Below, piece after piece: positions 26,101-36,800 of a stretch of DNA of 64,000 nucleotides. Within the stretch, counting starts at the first letter, position 1; every line of letters starts with the position of its first letter. A model generated the notes under the pieces. It saw nothing but the letters and a program-made list of their open reading frames with translations. It did not search any database and had not been told where the DNA came from. The DNA is from Saccoglossus kowalevskii. Taxonomy: Eukaryota; Hemichordata; Enteropneusta; Harrimaniidae. The position numbers and the translations under genes are program-made. The stretch is from positions 57,658-121,657 of the forward strand of contig NW_003149775.1 in the NCBI RefSeq assembly GCF_000003605.2, written 5' to 3'.

Positions 26101-29100
26101 TAGTTGCTGTATGAGTCGTGAATGCAGCCACGCGTGTCTAATCATACACTTGCACAGTGATATTAAACGAAATACGATAAAACACATCACCACGTTTGAT
26201 TATAGATATAGGAATCTTTTACTAAACACTGATACGGCTGCGGTCCACTAAACTGTAAATATCCATAGGCATACCTATAAATATGTTTCCAAGACAGAAT
26301 CAACAAACATTCAACGCATTTTGTACCATACGGCAAATCGAAAAAAGCCAGGTTGAGCTGTCGCCTTCAATTTTCCAGTTTCTTTTTGTTAATGTTTGTC
26401 ACATCCGTGAAACGATTACCACTACGGCAAATTTACACAGTTTTAATGAACATCAAGAAAGACAGATTAGTTGTCAGGGATTTAATCGATGTACAGATCA
26501 AATGCAGAGAAGTGTTGGTGTAAATCTCAGAAAGACACAAGTCGAAAGTGATCTAATGTAATCCAATCATTCCATCACTTCATGGGCTTAGGTTATCTTA
26601 GTTTGCCAGTCAGTTTGACCAAGGAATTCCACGCCATAAACTTGTCACATTTATGCTGAATCAGGTCGTGGCTAGGATATGACAGATAATCTCCTAGACT
26701 GGATTCAATTTCCACGCGATTACAACACTTATGGTTATAGCAAGTGTATCGTTAGTATGCACCACTTGACAGTTACTGATTCTTTTATGTGGCACAACGT
26801 ACATCCGTATATGTGACCAATGTAGCATGGTATGGAAATGCACTATTCATTCTATTTTTAGATAATTTAACGGATATAATGTAACAACCGTAGTCACGGG
26901 TGGCGTGTCACTAGTATCTATTAAAAGTACATCAATTGAAACAATCAACTTGTCGCTTACACAATCCTGGATGAGATGTCTAAAAAGTTGTCATATCGTT
27001 TTTTTCATTTCTATTCTGAAACTGTTTTGGACATTTTGAAGTGTTACAGCAGCTGAACTCTCTCACCTGTCATACTAATAATACCACATCTTTAATGAGG
27101 TTTGGTTAAAGTGTGTGAACGGATGATATGGTTATTTGTTCTTCAATTTTGAACTTCATTTTTTTTCGTTTTCTTTGAAATAAATGAAAGGCACAAGAGA
27201 CTCAATCTGTTTCCCTGTTCACGACCATGTTGGCCACAATAGACAGGAAGTGTGTAATTATTTTGTCAGTACGACTATAATGAGCACATTTCAAGGAAAC
27301 CGACAATAGTCTATTTAGACAAAAGATGTGAATATTTTGTCCGAACTATAAATTGACTTTGGTTCGTGGATGCATCTTTTTCCGCACTTCAGTTTAACGA
27401 CAATACGAGTTGTTAATTTAACGTGACTTACACGCGTGGCCCTGTGTTTAAACGTGCATGTTTTCGCTCAATATATTAAACCAAAACATAATTTAGATTT
27501 TGTGTTTATTTGTCCAATAAAAAATATTGCCTGAGAATTTTGCCAACGATTTCTAAAGTTCAGATCCATGTCGTCTCTCGACCGCCGCCGGCAGCAATAA
27601 ATGAACCGATATCTAAAATCGTTCATTGGTCACATAGCGACGACGCGTACAACATTAAATTATTAAATCATGTGTTAGACCTTACTAGCATACTACTCAA
27701 AGAGAAACGTGCTTACGTTATAACACCACTGATTATGTTTTCAATTGTCTAATATCTGCAAAGTCTGCTCATAATCTTTCGGCCATTGTTGAACATATTA
27801 TTGTAAAAACGACAACATCAAAATTGTGTGATTATTGAGTAATGCTCTAGAAGTGGAATTCATAGTATTCTTTATTGTCGACAAAACCTGATTTACCAGT
27901 CTGCTAAATTTACATAATCATCAAATAAATTTCAATAATAAAACACACTTACCATACGTCGTCGTGTTCTCTAAAAAAGCTTCTTTGACATAATAAATCA
28001 CTGAAAATATCACCTTTGACCCTGTCAACGATAAAAGCAATTCGATATTGAGAGCGATTAAAATTAATCCGTATTTTGGGTTACAAACACACTGTGTCAC
28101 ACGTCGTAAATTAACACTTAATCTAGTAAATCAATTCCCATTCATAGGGCATATCTCAGAGGTACTCAGTGTCACCATGACTAAACACGGCGTACTACAC
28201 CTAAGTATTAAGAGTAATTTGAGTCCACGCGTGCTGATAATTTGACGGTACATCTCTGGTGAAGTCAGTGGCAATCAGCTCCAGCAATTATTAAACAAAT
28301 TTCGCCTTAGCCACTATACTGTCAATCGTTCGCTTATAAAATTGAATTAACTTTAAAACCCCGATTGTTGCTTATTATTTTAAAACTATATTTCCTTGAT
28401 TGAACTAATCTGTTGAGACAGTGTTTCAAATCATTGAAATTCACACTGTCTAAGATAAGTCAAACTCACTCTTACCGATTATGCTTTCAATGACGCTCTC
28501 TGGTACGGCGATAGTATTGAGAAGAGGCGCATCCGTTGTCATGGTATCTTCCAGTGTCGTAGCAGTAGTTAGCTCGCCTGGCACGGCAGTGGTCGCTGCA
28601 GCTGGAGATACCGGGTAATAGTCACCAAACTCTGCGTATAACTGACTTTGGTTGAACACCTGAATGACTGTTATATCCACAGCTGAAACTCAATGTACTA
28701 GTATTTAGATTTTGTAAAAAAAACAAAAACAACAACAACAACAACAAATAGTAAAAAAAATCAGGCTAAGGATTGAAGATTTAAGCTGACCACATCATAT
28801 CTTCGGTTATGTTTATCTGAAATTAACACAGGTAATATTCGCTGCATGTAAAGATGTTAGGAAATACTTCTTTTATCGTCTATTATAAACAGCAAGGTTT
28901 AAATTTCTAGACGCAAACAGAACGAGATCACACTTTACAATTGTAGAAGATATTACATCGTTTGAGGAATATGGAGTTTCTGTTCAGGTGTATATAAAAG
29001 TGATATCACTATGAAAATATTCTCATATGGTACATCTTTCTGACGTAAACAATAGAGGTAAACATGATTGAATACTGCAGATGTTATTATTCATTGTATT

Positions 29101-32100
29101 TCAATCGTGTTGATGTCCTGCCTAGTATGTGTATTTCAATCGTGTTGATGTCCTGCCTAGTATGTGTATTTCAATCGTGTTGATGTCCTGTCTAGTATGT
29201 GTACATGAGAAGTATAAGTTTATTAAAAATGTATATTTTATGAAAATGCATAAAAGTAAATATCATTTATCTAACATAATCCACTTACATGCCACGTGCA
29301 CCTAAAATCGTCAACGTGTTTTCCACTATCTCGTCAAGTTTACGTCATACACCGTAACATATAAACTGTGGCAATCGCTGTTAGTATAGTACACAATTCA
29401 AAAATTGTATATACACAGCGTGCACATATACTCACTTGAATAGCCGTAATGTGATTGGATATGAGCATCACCAGTGTTATCTACAAACAGTGTAGTGATA
29501 TGTTCTTCCACGGCCCTAGCCACAATGAGCTTGTCTTCCTCAGTCTGGGAATGTCATTGAATCATAACAAATTCAAAATTAGAGATGGACACAACGTGGT
29601 TCATAATAAAAATGTCGCAATACTGTCTCGCCAACACACCGGTATAAGTCATACAAAACTATTAAGATTTTGAAAAATATTTATTTAGACGTATTCAAGT
29701 CATGTGCAATTTGTATTTCCAACTTAATATACTAGTAGTAGAATTAACTCTGAATACCGTAGTTTGTACAATATATGCGATCCAATGCATTATCATAGAC
29801 ACGTGACGTTGACCTGCCTTCCTTGCGAAATCGACAACTAGATTTCATACAACACAACACAGCACCTTGCAATACAACGTAACAAAACGTACCTTTAGCG
29901 ATTGAGGTTCCATTAATTTTGAGATGACTTCAAACAGATTCTATTATAAAACAAACAAAAAACGTTTGTAACACATGAACTATTCTGTCAGATTGTTAGT
30001 ATGCATATATATATTGTACATATGACTTCATGTTGTATTATATGACGTCACAATTAATATTAACATATAGAATAAAGTTATTGACAAAGTGGCGATTCCA
30101 TTTTTTATTCCAAAGTTGGTTAATCAGGATACATCAAGTTTGTATATACATAAAATGTTTTTGATGATCAATGAGCTAACACTCACTTGGACTTTGTTTT
30201 CTACCTCTGCAACTGGATCAAATGGCGGTTGCGTTGGTGGAAACACTTTCTTTCGTCCCGTTCCTCGCGTACCTCGTTTCTGAAATGCATATTGTATGTA
30301 AGTATGATCATAACACACACATAAAACGTTGATAATTGCGAGAAGGCCCAAGCCATGTTAAAAACGTTGATAATTGCGAGAAGGCCCAAGCCATGTTAAA
30401 AACGTTGATAATTGCGAGAAGGCCCAAGCCATGTTAAAAACGTTGATAATTGCGAGAAGGCCCAAGCCATGTTAAAAACGTTGATAATTGCGAGAAGGCC
30501 CAAGCCATGTTAAAAACGTTGATAATTGCGAGAAGGCCCAAGCCATGTTAAAAACGTTGATAATTGCGAGAAGGCCCAAGCCATGTTAAAAACGTTGATA
30601 ATTGCGAGAAGGCCCAAGCCATGTTAAAAACGTTGATAATTGCGAGAAGGCCCAAGCCATGTTAAAAACGTTGATAATTGCGAGAAGGCCCAAGCCATGT
30701 TAAAAACGTTGATAATTGCGAGAAGGCCCAAGCCATGTTAAAAACGTTGATAATTGCGAGAAGGCCCAAGCCATGTTAAAAACGTTGATAATTGCGAGAA
30801 GGCCCAAGCCATGTTAAAAACAATTTGTAATAGCGACCATACAATAAATTGCTATGTGCTAATCACGACCATATAATTAGTACATGTTTACTGTTAAACT
30901 GAATTAAATCATTGATATGACTGGACATGTTTTAAACACAAACGTATTCCGTGTTTGGCAATATTCATATAATGCATATGCACTATGTATGTTACTAACA
31001 TACATTGTGAGTGATGTCATAAATTGTCTGCAAATCTACTTATGCGAGAATTCCCTTTATTGAATGGCAACATGAAAGTAAAAAGCTCCTAAGTTTTAAA
31101 ACAGGGGCAACCGTATCAGTATACGATAGTGGTTGACTAATGTACTAAGGCTAATCCAGCTTATTACAGTGCACATACTGCTAGATTGGATTAAAGTAAC
31201 CACACACAAAAATATCACGCTCAGTATAAAAGTAAATCACTCTAGATCTTAGTATATTACTTTAAATTGAATTGAGACATAATGGCGAGTGTTTGTTCCA
31301 ATACCACAGGTATCTACAGCCTTCTAAGCGGACTAATTGAATTTAAAGATTTGTCTGTCTGTGTTTTGTTACTACTATAGTAAAACACGACTTCTTTCAG
31401 TGTCCATGCTGTGTTTTAATGTTGATATATATAATGGAGATGTGTCACCATGGATACTGTATATGCGAATATTGCCATATGTATTTTTGATATTTACACA
31501 CTTTATTTGGCACGCCTTGAAAAACCAACCTTGAATCTGATTATACGGAATTGCACGCCGTAACAGTAAGTATGACTTGAAATTGCTGTCAACGTATTAC
31601 ATCAAAACATGCATTTATTATAAAATATCGCATTGAACAGGAAGGAAACATATATATAAAGATAGGTGCTTACATAGATGTGCTGTGTGCTAAGTATGCT
31701 ATGAATGAAGCGTTACTTACAATTCTAAATACACTTTGTTCACGTTCAGTCGTAGCACTGCATGCAGTCACTGAAATGGGAAACAGAAAAATCACTATGA
31801 TTCGCCCTTATATGATTTCATAAAGGCATAGGTTTATTGTTAGGGTCGTCATCATGTTTACAATTTCAAATGAATATTGCAAACATATTTCCCAGAAAAC
31901 TGTGAAATCACAAACCGTACATTATGGGAAAACGTAATGACGGAAACTCATATTGGGTAATATCAAAATACACACACACACACGCAATCGAATTACCAAT
32001 TGATTGCCAACCGTCAACGAAAAACGCTCACCGTGATTGCAAGTACCAGTTAAGGTATTGGTATAGTCAACTTTTTTAAATGTTAGCATATAACTGTAAC

Positions 32101-33045
32101 TGTGTGTGTTACATTTTACGCTGTATTGTACACCATTCTATGCTGCATGGGTTATACGTTAACCGTTGACAGATCTATATTTCACGAAACATAACGTGAA
32201 AAAGTATTCATATTTCACCCCTCCCATACAACCAATTGTAACTAAGTGAAATAAGCCACTTATTAAACCAATACCGTTTCATTTACGGCTACGTGTAAAC
32301 ACCGTCGGTATATTATGTAAATTCCGTACACCGTTAACAAAATTGGTTTTAATGAATATACAGCATTCATGCAACAGTAAATCTACTGTGTTTTATGAAG
32401 TCACAATATACATGCTTACGGACATCGTTTATTATTTTACGTATTGTTAAGCTGTTACAAAGGATACAGTAAATGTATAAATCTTTTATGAAACACTATT
32501 ATACAAAATTGACCATTCCAGTCTAGTATAAATATATAAAACATATATTACCACTGATCAAACCTCAACGTTATTATGTGCTCTTAACAATTCTTATTTT
32601 CAGCCGTTTAGTTTGAATATTGTCGCCCGTAGTAAACTAAATCTTGCATTAGAATACATATTTCCTGCATTTTGTATCCGATTTGAGCGTAGCGGAACCG
32701 GGAAGTTCAAAGTAGTCTGCATTAGCAATGTCGCTAAACGTTTTTTACTATTAAAGTGAGTGGTACATTGAAACCTGCTCCTCGAATGAGAAATATTGTA
32801 TATTGATACACGCATGATAACCCAAGCGTCACGGTCATAAATGTTCTCCATTTGTTGAATATTAGAACTATATGACACCTTATATCTTTTATCATGTTAA
32901 TAACATACGCGTATTTAACGCATATTAACAATACAGTTCATCTCAAAGATGTTGATTTCGTTATTAATTATATTCATTATTGTTATATAGATGAAATACT
33001 GCGGCAATACTTACCAATTAAGAGTATAATAATTACGTTGTTCAT
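7292..33045 (-). CDS. adhesion G-protein-coupled receptor, 21 coding exons
   Basis: Coding exons in transcript order: 33045-33015, 31770-31721, 30279-30187, 29940-29893, 29544-29436, 28682-28476, 28000-27953, 22709-22583 (or starting 22793), 20437-20308, 19402-19287, 18600-18483, 13453-13350, 12438-12336, 9951-9731, 9310-9244, 8925-8837, 8682-8514, 8149-8072, 7962-7842, 7575-7463, 7342-7292. All junctions are GT-AG and all phases join; the total is 2193 nt, 730 aa. Residues 1-16 are a signal peptide. About 59-319 form the GAIN region, 312-359 the GPS and tethered agonist, about 363-606 seven helices, and 607-730 the cytoplasmic tail. The helices resemble the ADGRD/ADGRL branch ([34 protein letters not shown]). 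In this family GAIN autoproteolysis exposes an agonist peptide that activates G proteins. The ligand is unknown. No recognisable adhesion module precedes GAIN, so the ectodomain is short. Confidence 0.9.
8514..13453 (-). CDS. receptor exons 12-17: seven-transmembrane domain
   Basis: Exon 12 holds TM1 ([10 protein letters not shown]...FIWL) and exon 13 TM2 ([16 protein letters not shown]). Exon 14 holds TM3-TM4, with Cys431 at the top of TM3, [15 protein letters not shown], then [13 protein letters not shown]. Exon 15 holds extracellular loop 2 ([13 protein letters not shown]), whose Cys503 should bond to Cys431. Exon 16 holds TM5 and exon 17 TM6-TM7 ([34 protein letters not shown]). All family signatures are present with no stop or frameshift. 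Exon phases leaving 12-17 are 2,0,2,0,2,0. Confidence 0.95.
9952..12335 (-). other. receptor intron 13: microsatellite, otherwise nothing
   Basis: About 2.4 kb between the TM2 and TM3 exons. It holds a tetranucleotide array (10737-10914) and a small cluster of CRE/E-box-like motifs (about 12190-12300). No further exon seen. Confidence 0.6.
10737..10914. repeat. (ATTC)n microsatellite
   Basis: A long run of CATT tetranucleotides, perfect at the left and interrupted by TTAT, ATCC and AATGACATT variants to the right. It lies in a receptor intron. Confidence 0.95.
12891..13252 (+). mobile_element. MITE-like element A, copy 2 (in receptor intron 12)
   Basis: The right end reverse-complements to AATAGGTCATTTCCATGCAC and the left end is TAGGTGATTTTGCGTTCAC. 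Its centre (about 13040-13150) matches copy 1 (2594-2900) almost base for base over CTTTACTTCATCAAAATT and CAGCACATTATTAAGCATGG. It is about 55 bp longer than copy 1 owing to extra sequence in its left third. Confidence 0.65.
14043..14156 (+). mobile_element. MITE-like element B, copy in receptor intron 11
   Basis: A 114-bp element bounded by TAAAGGGTGGTG and CGCCCTTTA. It shares TGTTCGATATGGGACTCAT and ACACAACGCGTGT with the copy at 53837-53967. No coding potential. Confidence 0.6.
16608..17221. repeat. 61-bp tandem repeat, 10 near-identical copies, intron-like units
   Basis: Ten units with only one or two base changes (TAGCAA/TAACAA, GAATTG/GAATTC), so a recent expansion. Read on the minus strand, each unit starts GTATCACTAGAGAG and ends CAATTCTTCCAG, so every boundary looks like AG|GT. 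The same TTCTTCCAG|GTATCAC junction ends the exon-like ORF that abuts the array at 17210. Confidence 0.95.
17210..17449 (-). CDS. orphan 80-codon exon-like ORF inside receptor intron 11
   Basis: Bounded by acceptor CATGACAG and donor CAG|GTATCA, phase 0 on both sides, open for 80 codons. It reads [13 protein letters not shown] at the start, then [34 protein letters not shown] and [14 protein letters not shown] at the end. Amino-acid use is protein-like and unlike the surrounding AT-rich DNA. I do not recognise it. If spliced in, it would insert 80 residues between the tethered agonist and TM1, which would be mechanically odd. Alternatives are an exon of a nested gene, a captured gene fragment or chance. 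Confidence 0.3.
18483..19402 (-). CDS. receptor exons 10-11: GPS motif and tethered agonist
   Basis: Exon 10 (19402-19287) ends [10 protein letters not shown]; exon 11 (18600-18483) has VWEQFGC, then [15 protein letters not shown]. This reproduces the GPS pattern of four cysteines (residues 312, 327, 341, 343), an aromatic after the first Cys, and Trp322 before GC. The cleavage tripeptide is His345-Thr346-Thr347; family members usually have His-Leu-Thr/Ser, so the middle residue is unusual but the catalytic His and nucleophile Thr are kept. Residues 347-359 ([13 protein letters not shown]) form a standard tethered agonist. A 5.0-kb intron separates it from TM1. Confidence 0.93.
20308..22709 (-). 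CDS. receptor exons 8-9: GAIN domain core
   Basis: Exon 8 ends at 22583 with a strong GTAAGT donor. Two acceptors give the same phase: TTGCTTTTAG (start 22709, 41 whole codons) or CTCAATTCAG (start 22793, 69 codons). It contains KACQIVSTF, matching the GAIN strand that usually reads RVV.s.fy. Exon 9 (20437-20308) carries [11 protein letters not shown] then [12 protein letters not shown], the classic pair of GAIN-B strands (in family members, n.s.VlS..l followed by PV.ftl.H). Its donor CAG|GTTGGT is non-optimal but is the only one keeping phase 0 into exon 10. The plus-strand ORF over this exon is a shadow. Confidence 0.7.
25603..25680 (-). CDS. candidate cassette exon A of the receptor (78 nt)
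   Basis: Bounded by an acceptor (GAACTAG, weak pyrimidine tract) and a donor (GTG|GTAATA). It enters and leaves in phase 1, so it could be included between exons 7 and 8 or skipped without shifting the frame, giving 756 instead of 730 aa. Its translation ends [18 protein letters not shown]. This closely matches the start of exon 8 ([12 protein letters not shown]), including the block CQIVST, so the two are probably duplicated GAIN exons. Splice sites are weaker than in neighbouring exons; it could be a decaying duplicate. Confidence 0.4.
26756..26822 (-). pseudogene. degenerate copy C of receptor exon A
   Basis: The plus-strand sequence AGTATGCACCACTTGACAGT aligns with AGTATTACCACGTGACAGT of exon A, and GTGGCACAACGTA with GTGGAATAACGTA. 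About 15-20 bases are missing between the two blocks. Reading frame and donor are lost, so this looks like a dead duplicate. Confidence 0.35.
27953..33045 (-). CDS. receptor exons 1-7: signal peptide and outer ectodomain
   Basis: Exon 1 starts at ATG 33045 with [10 protein letters not shown] and exon 2 continues [10 protein letters not shown]. Together they make a compact hydrophobic signal peptide with likely cleavage after ACSA. Exon 3 is basic then proline-rich ([15 protein letters not shown]). Exons 4-5 are helical ([28 protein letters not shown]) and fit a GAIN subdomain A. Exon 6 starts [10 protein letters not shown] and turns into a Thr/Ala-rich stretch typical of O-glycosylated linkers. 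Exon 7 is a 48-base mini-exon ending LENTTTY. Phases out of exons 1-7 are 1,0,0,0,1,1,1. A strong acceptor (TTATTCTGCAG) lies 8 bases before the ATG, so an untranslated exon probably precedes it. Confidence 0.8.
28718..28748. repeat. (AAC)n microsatellite
   Basis: A short AAC/A-rich run in receptor intron 5, about 40 bases upstream of the exon 6 acceptor. Confidence 0.85.
29096..29200. repeat. 35-bp tandem repeat, 3 copies
   Basis: Three nearly identical units beginning GTATTTCAATCGTGTTGATG, in receptor intron 5. Confidence 0.9.
30322..30819. repeat. 38-bp tandem repeat, 13 identical copies
   Basis: Thirteen units containing AACGTTGATAATTGCGAG and AAGGCCCAAGCCATG, with no differences seen between copies, so very young. 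The array lies in receptor intron 2 and ends only about 42 bases upstream (transcript sense) of the exon 3 acceptor at 30280, where branch-point signals normally lie. Confidence 0.95.
30820..33014 (-). other. rest of receptor introns 1-2
   Basis: AT-rich intron sequence around exon 2, with a short CA-rich run at about 31972-31984. No other exon or element recognised. Confidence 0.5.
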
Positions 33046-33822
33046 ATCGCCGTCTGCAGAATAAAACAGTAACATGAAACCAGCATTACCACAAGATGCA
33101 CTGGATGCTCGGAAGCTGAAGTTTCACCGCGAAGATATCATGAAATAATCTGTGTACGCGCATCCAATCAACAACTCGGTGACTGAGCATGACGGGTAAA
33201 TGCAAACTATTCGTTAGACCCGTAAATCACAATATAGGCAGTTAATAAGGCTGGTGTGTCCATATGAATTGACACGCTGAGCAATTCTCTCAGAGACCAA
33301 CGATAGTATATTCCGTGTATGAGTCGTATGCATGTGTTGACAAAAACATTATCCGCATCTCCGCATATTGATAGGGTTTATACTAATAGAAAACGTGAAT
33401 AGTGATGGTTCTACAGAATATAGCAATACATCGGGGAATAGGAACGTGGTGGAATGCACACATTGAAGATGTTCACTTTATTAGTTCATTATAACTAACA
33501 TCTGTCACTCTAATAGAACATAAAAAGACAAACACAACAGACACGTGTCAATGAAATTATAACGTTAAGAAAATAAAAACGCGTTGGTGACTGTAAACAC
33601 AAAAGACGTACTTGTTGTAGAATATACATATTTCAAGTCAGGATATAGTTTAGTTACCGATATTGCTAGATATTAACAATGCTTCGTTGGTCAATGGGAA
33701 ATTATATAAATACGGTCATGGAAATATTCATATTACTTCATCACGACTGAGTTGTGGAATGATTTCGAGAAATACTGAGATAGAATTGATCACCAGCGAG
33801 CTCAGTAGTTTATTGACTTACC
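33046..33822 (-). promoter_or_regulatory. splice acceptor before the receptor ATG and possible 5' UTR donor
   Basis: On the minus strand TGTTTTATTCTGCAG ends at 33054, 8 bases before the start codon, implying a spliced leader exon. The nearest strong donor upstream is CACAGTG|GTAAGT with its exon side ending at 33822. The pairing, and therefore the promoter, is inference. Confidence 0.3.
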
Positions 33823-36800
33823 ACTGTGAAAAGCATGAAATGTCAACGCAAACAGACTTCTCAGGTGTTGGAGTTTATCGCATTGTTGCAAAGTTTAGTA
33901 TTTATTCAACTATATCGTGATCACTGAGACCGGTTTTAGGTGAAAAATTCTTTGACTTATTGGAAATTGAATATGGCGATGCATGTCTGTGGCAGATAAC
34001 CATCTTGCACGGTATCTCCTGTGTTCAACAAAGTCACTCACGGCGTTAAAGTGTATACCAGTGTTCGCACAAAGAGATAAGGTACGCATAACAAGGCCGA
34101 TTAACTTGTACCGTCCTTGTTAACACTAGAATCAAGAGGTATCATAATTGACTTATTAAGAATATTAAAACTGAATTTATATTTATAATTGTTTTTGGTT
34201 GTTTGTACTGGTCATTTAAATAGTATTCATATCTACAACGGACGTCATATATTTATATGAATCCTAATGTTCCATAGACTAATATTTAATAGTGACAAAT
34301 TATAATTTAATAAGGTCTTCCTTATAAAGCATATAATTATTAACAAAAATATTGGAATTCAGCTCAAACCGCACATCACCACACGACTTAGCCATGGTTA
34401 CACCTTATTGCACGAGCCGATTTTTATGATATTGAACAGCCTTGTGTTATCGCATAATCCACTATGAATAAGATACACGTATATATTATCTACAATTCAA
34501 ATTACTAGTAACATAAAAACTATCTTTGAAATTAGGTGGAATTTAAAATAAATATGTATGGTACAATTACATTGGTCAATAGTTGATATAATAAATGCAC
34601 GTGATATTGAATATCTTGTTGACATTACCGAAACGATACACTAGGCGTATAACTATAGGGAATCAGGGTCACTTAATATGTAATTTGGTGTGCTATATAC
34701 TAGTCAATATATTTAAACTTCAAATATGCATACATATAAATAAACGTTGCAAGCATAAATGTTTTCAAACTTTTTCAAATTTCTTTTAATAATATGGTTA
34801 TGTAATAGCTGAAAGGCAATTATGGAAATAATTCATATAATAAAATAACCACATCTGTGAATAATTTTATTGTCTTAAATCATTGCATCTTACATTGCAA
34901 TTTCATACGCTATATATTGCTTGTATACGACAATTATCAATGAAATGCGTTTGATAAAATAGATTCTTTTCTTCTGAAGATAATTCTTCATTTGTGTATC
35001 AGTCATGCTGAGATGTGTTTTTATTGCTATGTGCTAGCATCTTAGAAATTCAATACGTTTGTGTTGTCATGGTGACGGTAGAATGTTTACTACCGATACC
35101 ATGCATCTTTACCCCATAGCATTTACCAATGATAGATTCTATAACTTATGTAATCAATTTCGGAATTTAAATAATTAACTTACTCTTAAACATTCATAAT
35201 GTATGATTTGAAATATGTGTAGTCAGAAGGCAATATATGGGATGTCGTTGTCAAACAGTAGGACTGATTTAACAGGACCTCTCTCTTACACATAATGACT
35301 ACATAGTGTGTTTGGTTCATTTCGAAGAGCCAAGCTTGGAAGCGAACACAGTCTGCAAACAACAGTTCGATGATCAGCGTACATTGTTGACGACTTTCTA
35401 ACGGCTGTGAACATTTATAAACAGTGATTTCACAATATGATGAATACGCTAAGCTACAATTGTTAGATATTAAATAAGCTTAACAACTTACCAAATTATG
35501 TATAACTAGATTACACGAATTCACACCAAGCTGAGACGTATCGATTCCATGTGGATTATCCCGTGGCTATTTATTTTAACTTCCTGCGTAGGTTTACCGT
35601 TACTGCTTATGTAGCCCTCAACGGTAGAGCTAGTGCACTTATAGATGGCAATACTTGATCATCATATATAGGAAATAATTGTATTCTTGTAACGAGAATA
35701 TAAGTAACTGATACAGTTCAGAAATTATAAAATATGTTAATTATTTGTAAGTCAGTCTGTGAAAGTCGCTGTTCAATGTCGTGCTATAAATAGGTAAAGA
35801 AGTATTTTTATTGTACGATGGACAATAATTTTAGTTCCGTTGTTTATTTTATATGAGTGAGCAATAATCAATGTTATCTCGATTCATACATGTAATAATC
35901 ACCTTTATTGCATAATCGTATCCTTATTTGGATATTGACTCAGAAAAAAGAAAATCACAATAAAGATGAAGAACTGAGGAAGTAGCAAAAAAAGAAAAAT
36001 AGAAATAAGATAGTTTAATTAGAGGCAGCTGGTCGTTTTTTTGAAATGAGTTTATTTGACACTGAAACAGTTATAAATGTAATTTGCTAGTTTTATTATT
36101 TTTTGGCTGTTATTGCTTGTTAGCATTGTAATATTGTATTTGTGTTATTGCAACGTATTGTATTTAAATACGTAATCTCTATATTACGGTAAATTACGTT
36201 ACAGGTACAATACGAAAATGATACAGTGTAACCATGGCTACAACATACATGCATCTACGTGATGTGTCTTATTTGAAATTGCTGACATCATGTATATTTC
36301 AGTTTTTAATATATTTTGTGTTGATGTATGTATGTTCTAAATATGAACTCTTACGTACGTTGTACATACCAAGGAATTATTTCACAAATCCATTACATGA
36401 GAAGTTTATATCACTTTTCTGTTCCACTAATTCATGCATTGAAAACCCACTTTGTATCAAGCTAATTTGTGATTTCCTCTCTTCATAAAATTCATTTTTT
36501 GTAAAAGAATGATTAATAACACAGTTTATAATGTTGATTTATCAAACCAGAAATATATATTGCATAATGTCACTTTCACAACATCAGTATTAACTGATAG
36601 AAATCTGAGTGTCCAGATAATATGAAAATAATTAATTGATTTTGAATAATGAAAGCCTCCCACTCGGTTTTCAAATCATGTATTCCAAAGGGTGTCGTAC
36701 TTAGCATACGCTGCGATCTATTGAATGTGATTAAACATGTATGTCAATTACATACCCATTACAAATAGATCGTATAAAATCACGTGATATGTATCTGAAT

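Larger units (their letters stand above)
19403..27952 (-). other. receptor introns 7-9 region
   Basis: About 8.5 kb with exons 8 and 9 and candidate exon A, plus a degenerate exon-A copy (26756-26822) and a 2-copy 40-bp repeat (19425-19505). Several plus-strand ORFs (for example 26283-26561, 23185-23415) have no splice or domain support and are not annotated. Confidence 0.5.

Noticed and set aside
26283-26561. Plus-strand 92-codon ORF starting [10 protein letters not shown]
   Set aside because: No domain, no splice context, inside a receptor intron on the other strand; length is within chance for this window.
33663-33920. Plus-strand 85-codon ORF upstream of the receptor
   Set aside because: Starts at a TTG, no motif, no splice partners; more likely receptor 5' region.
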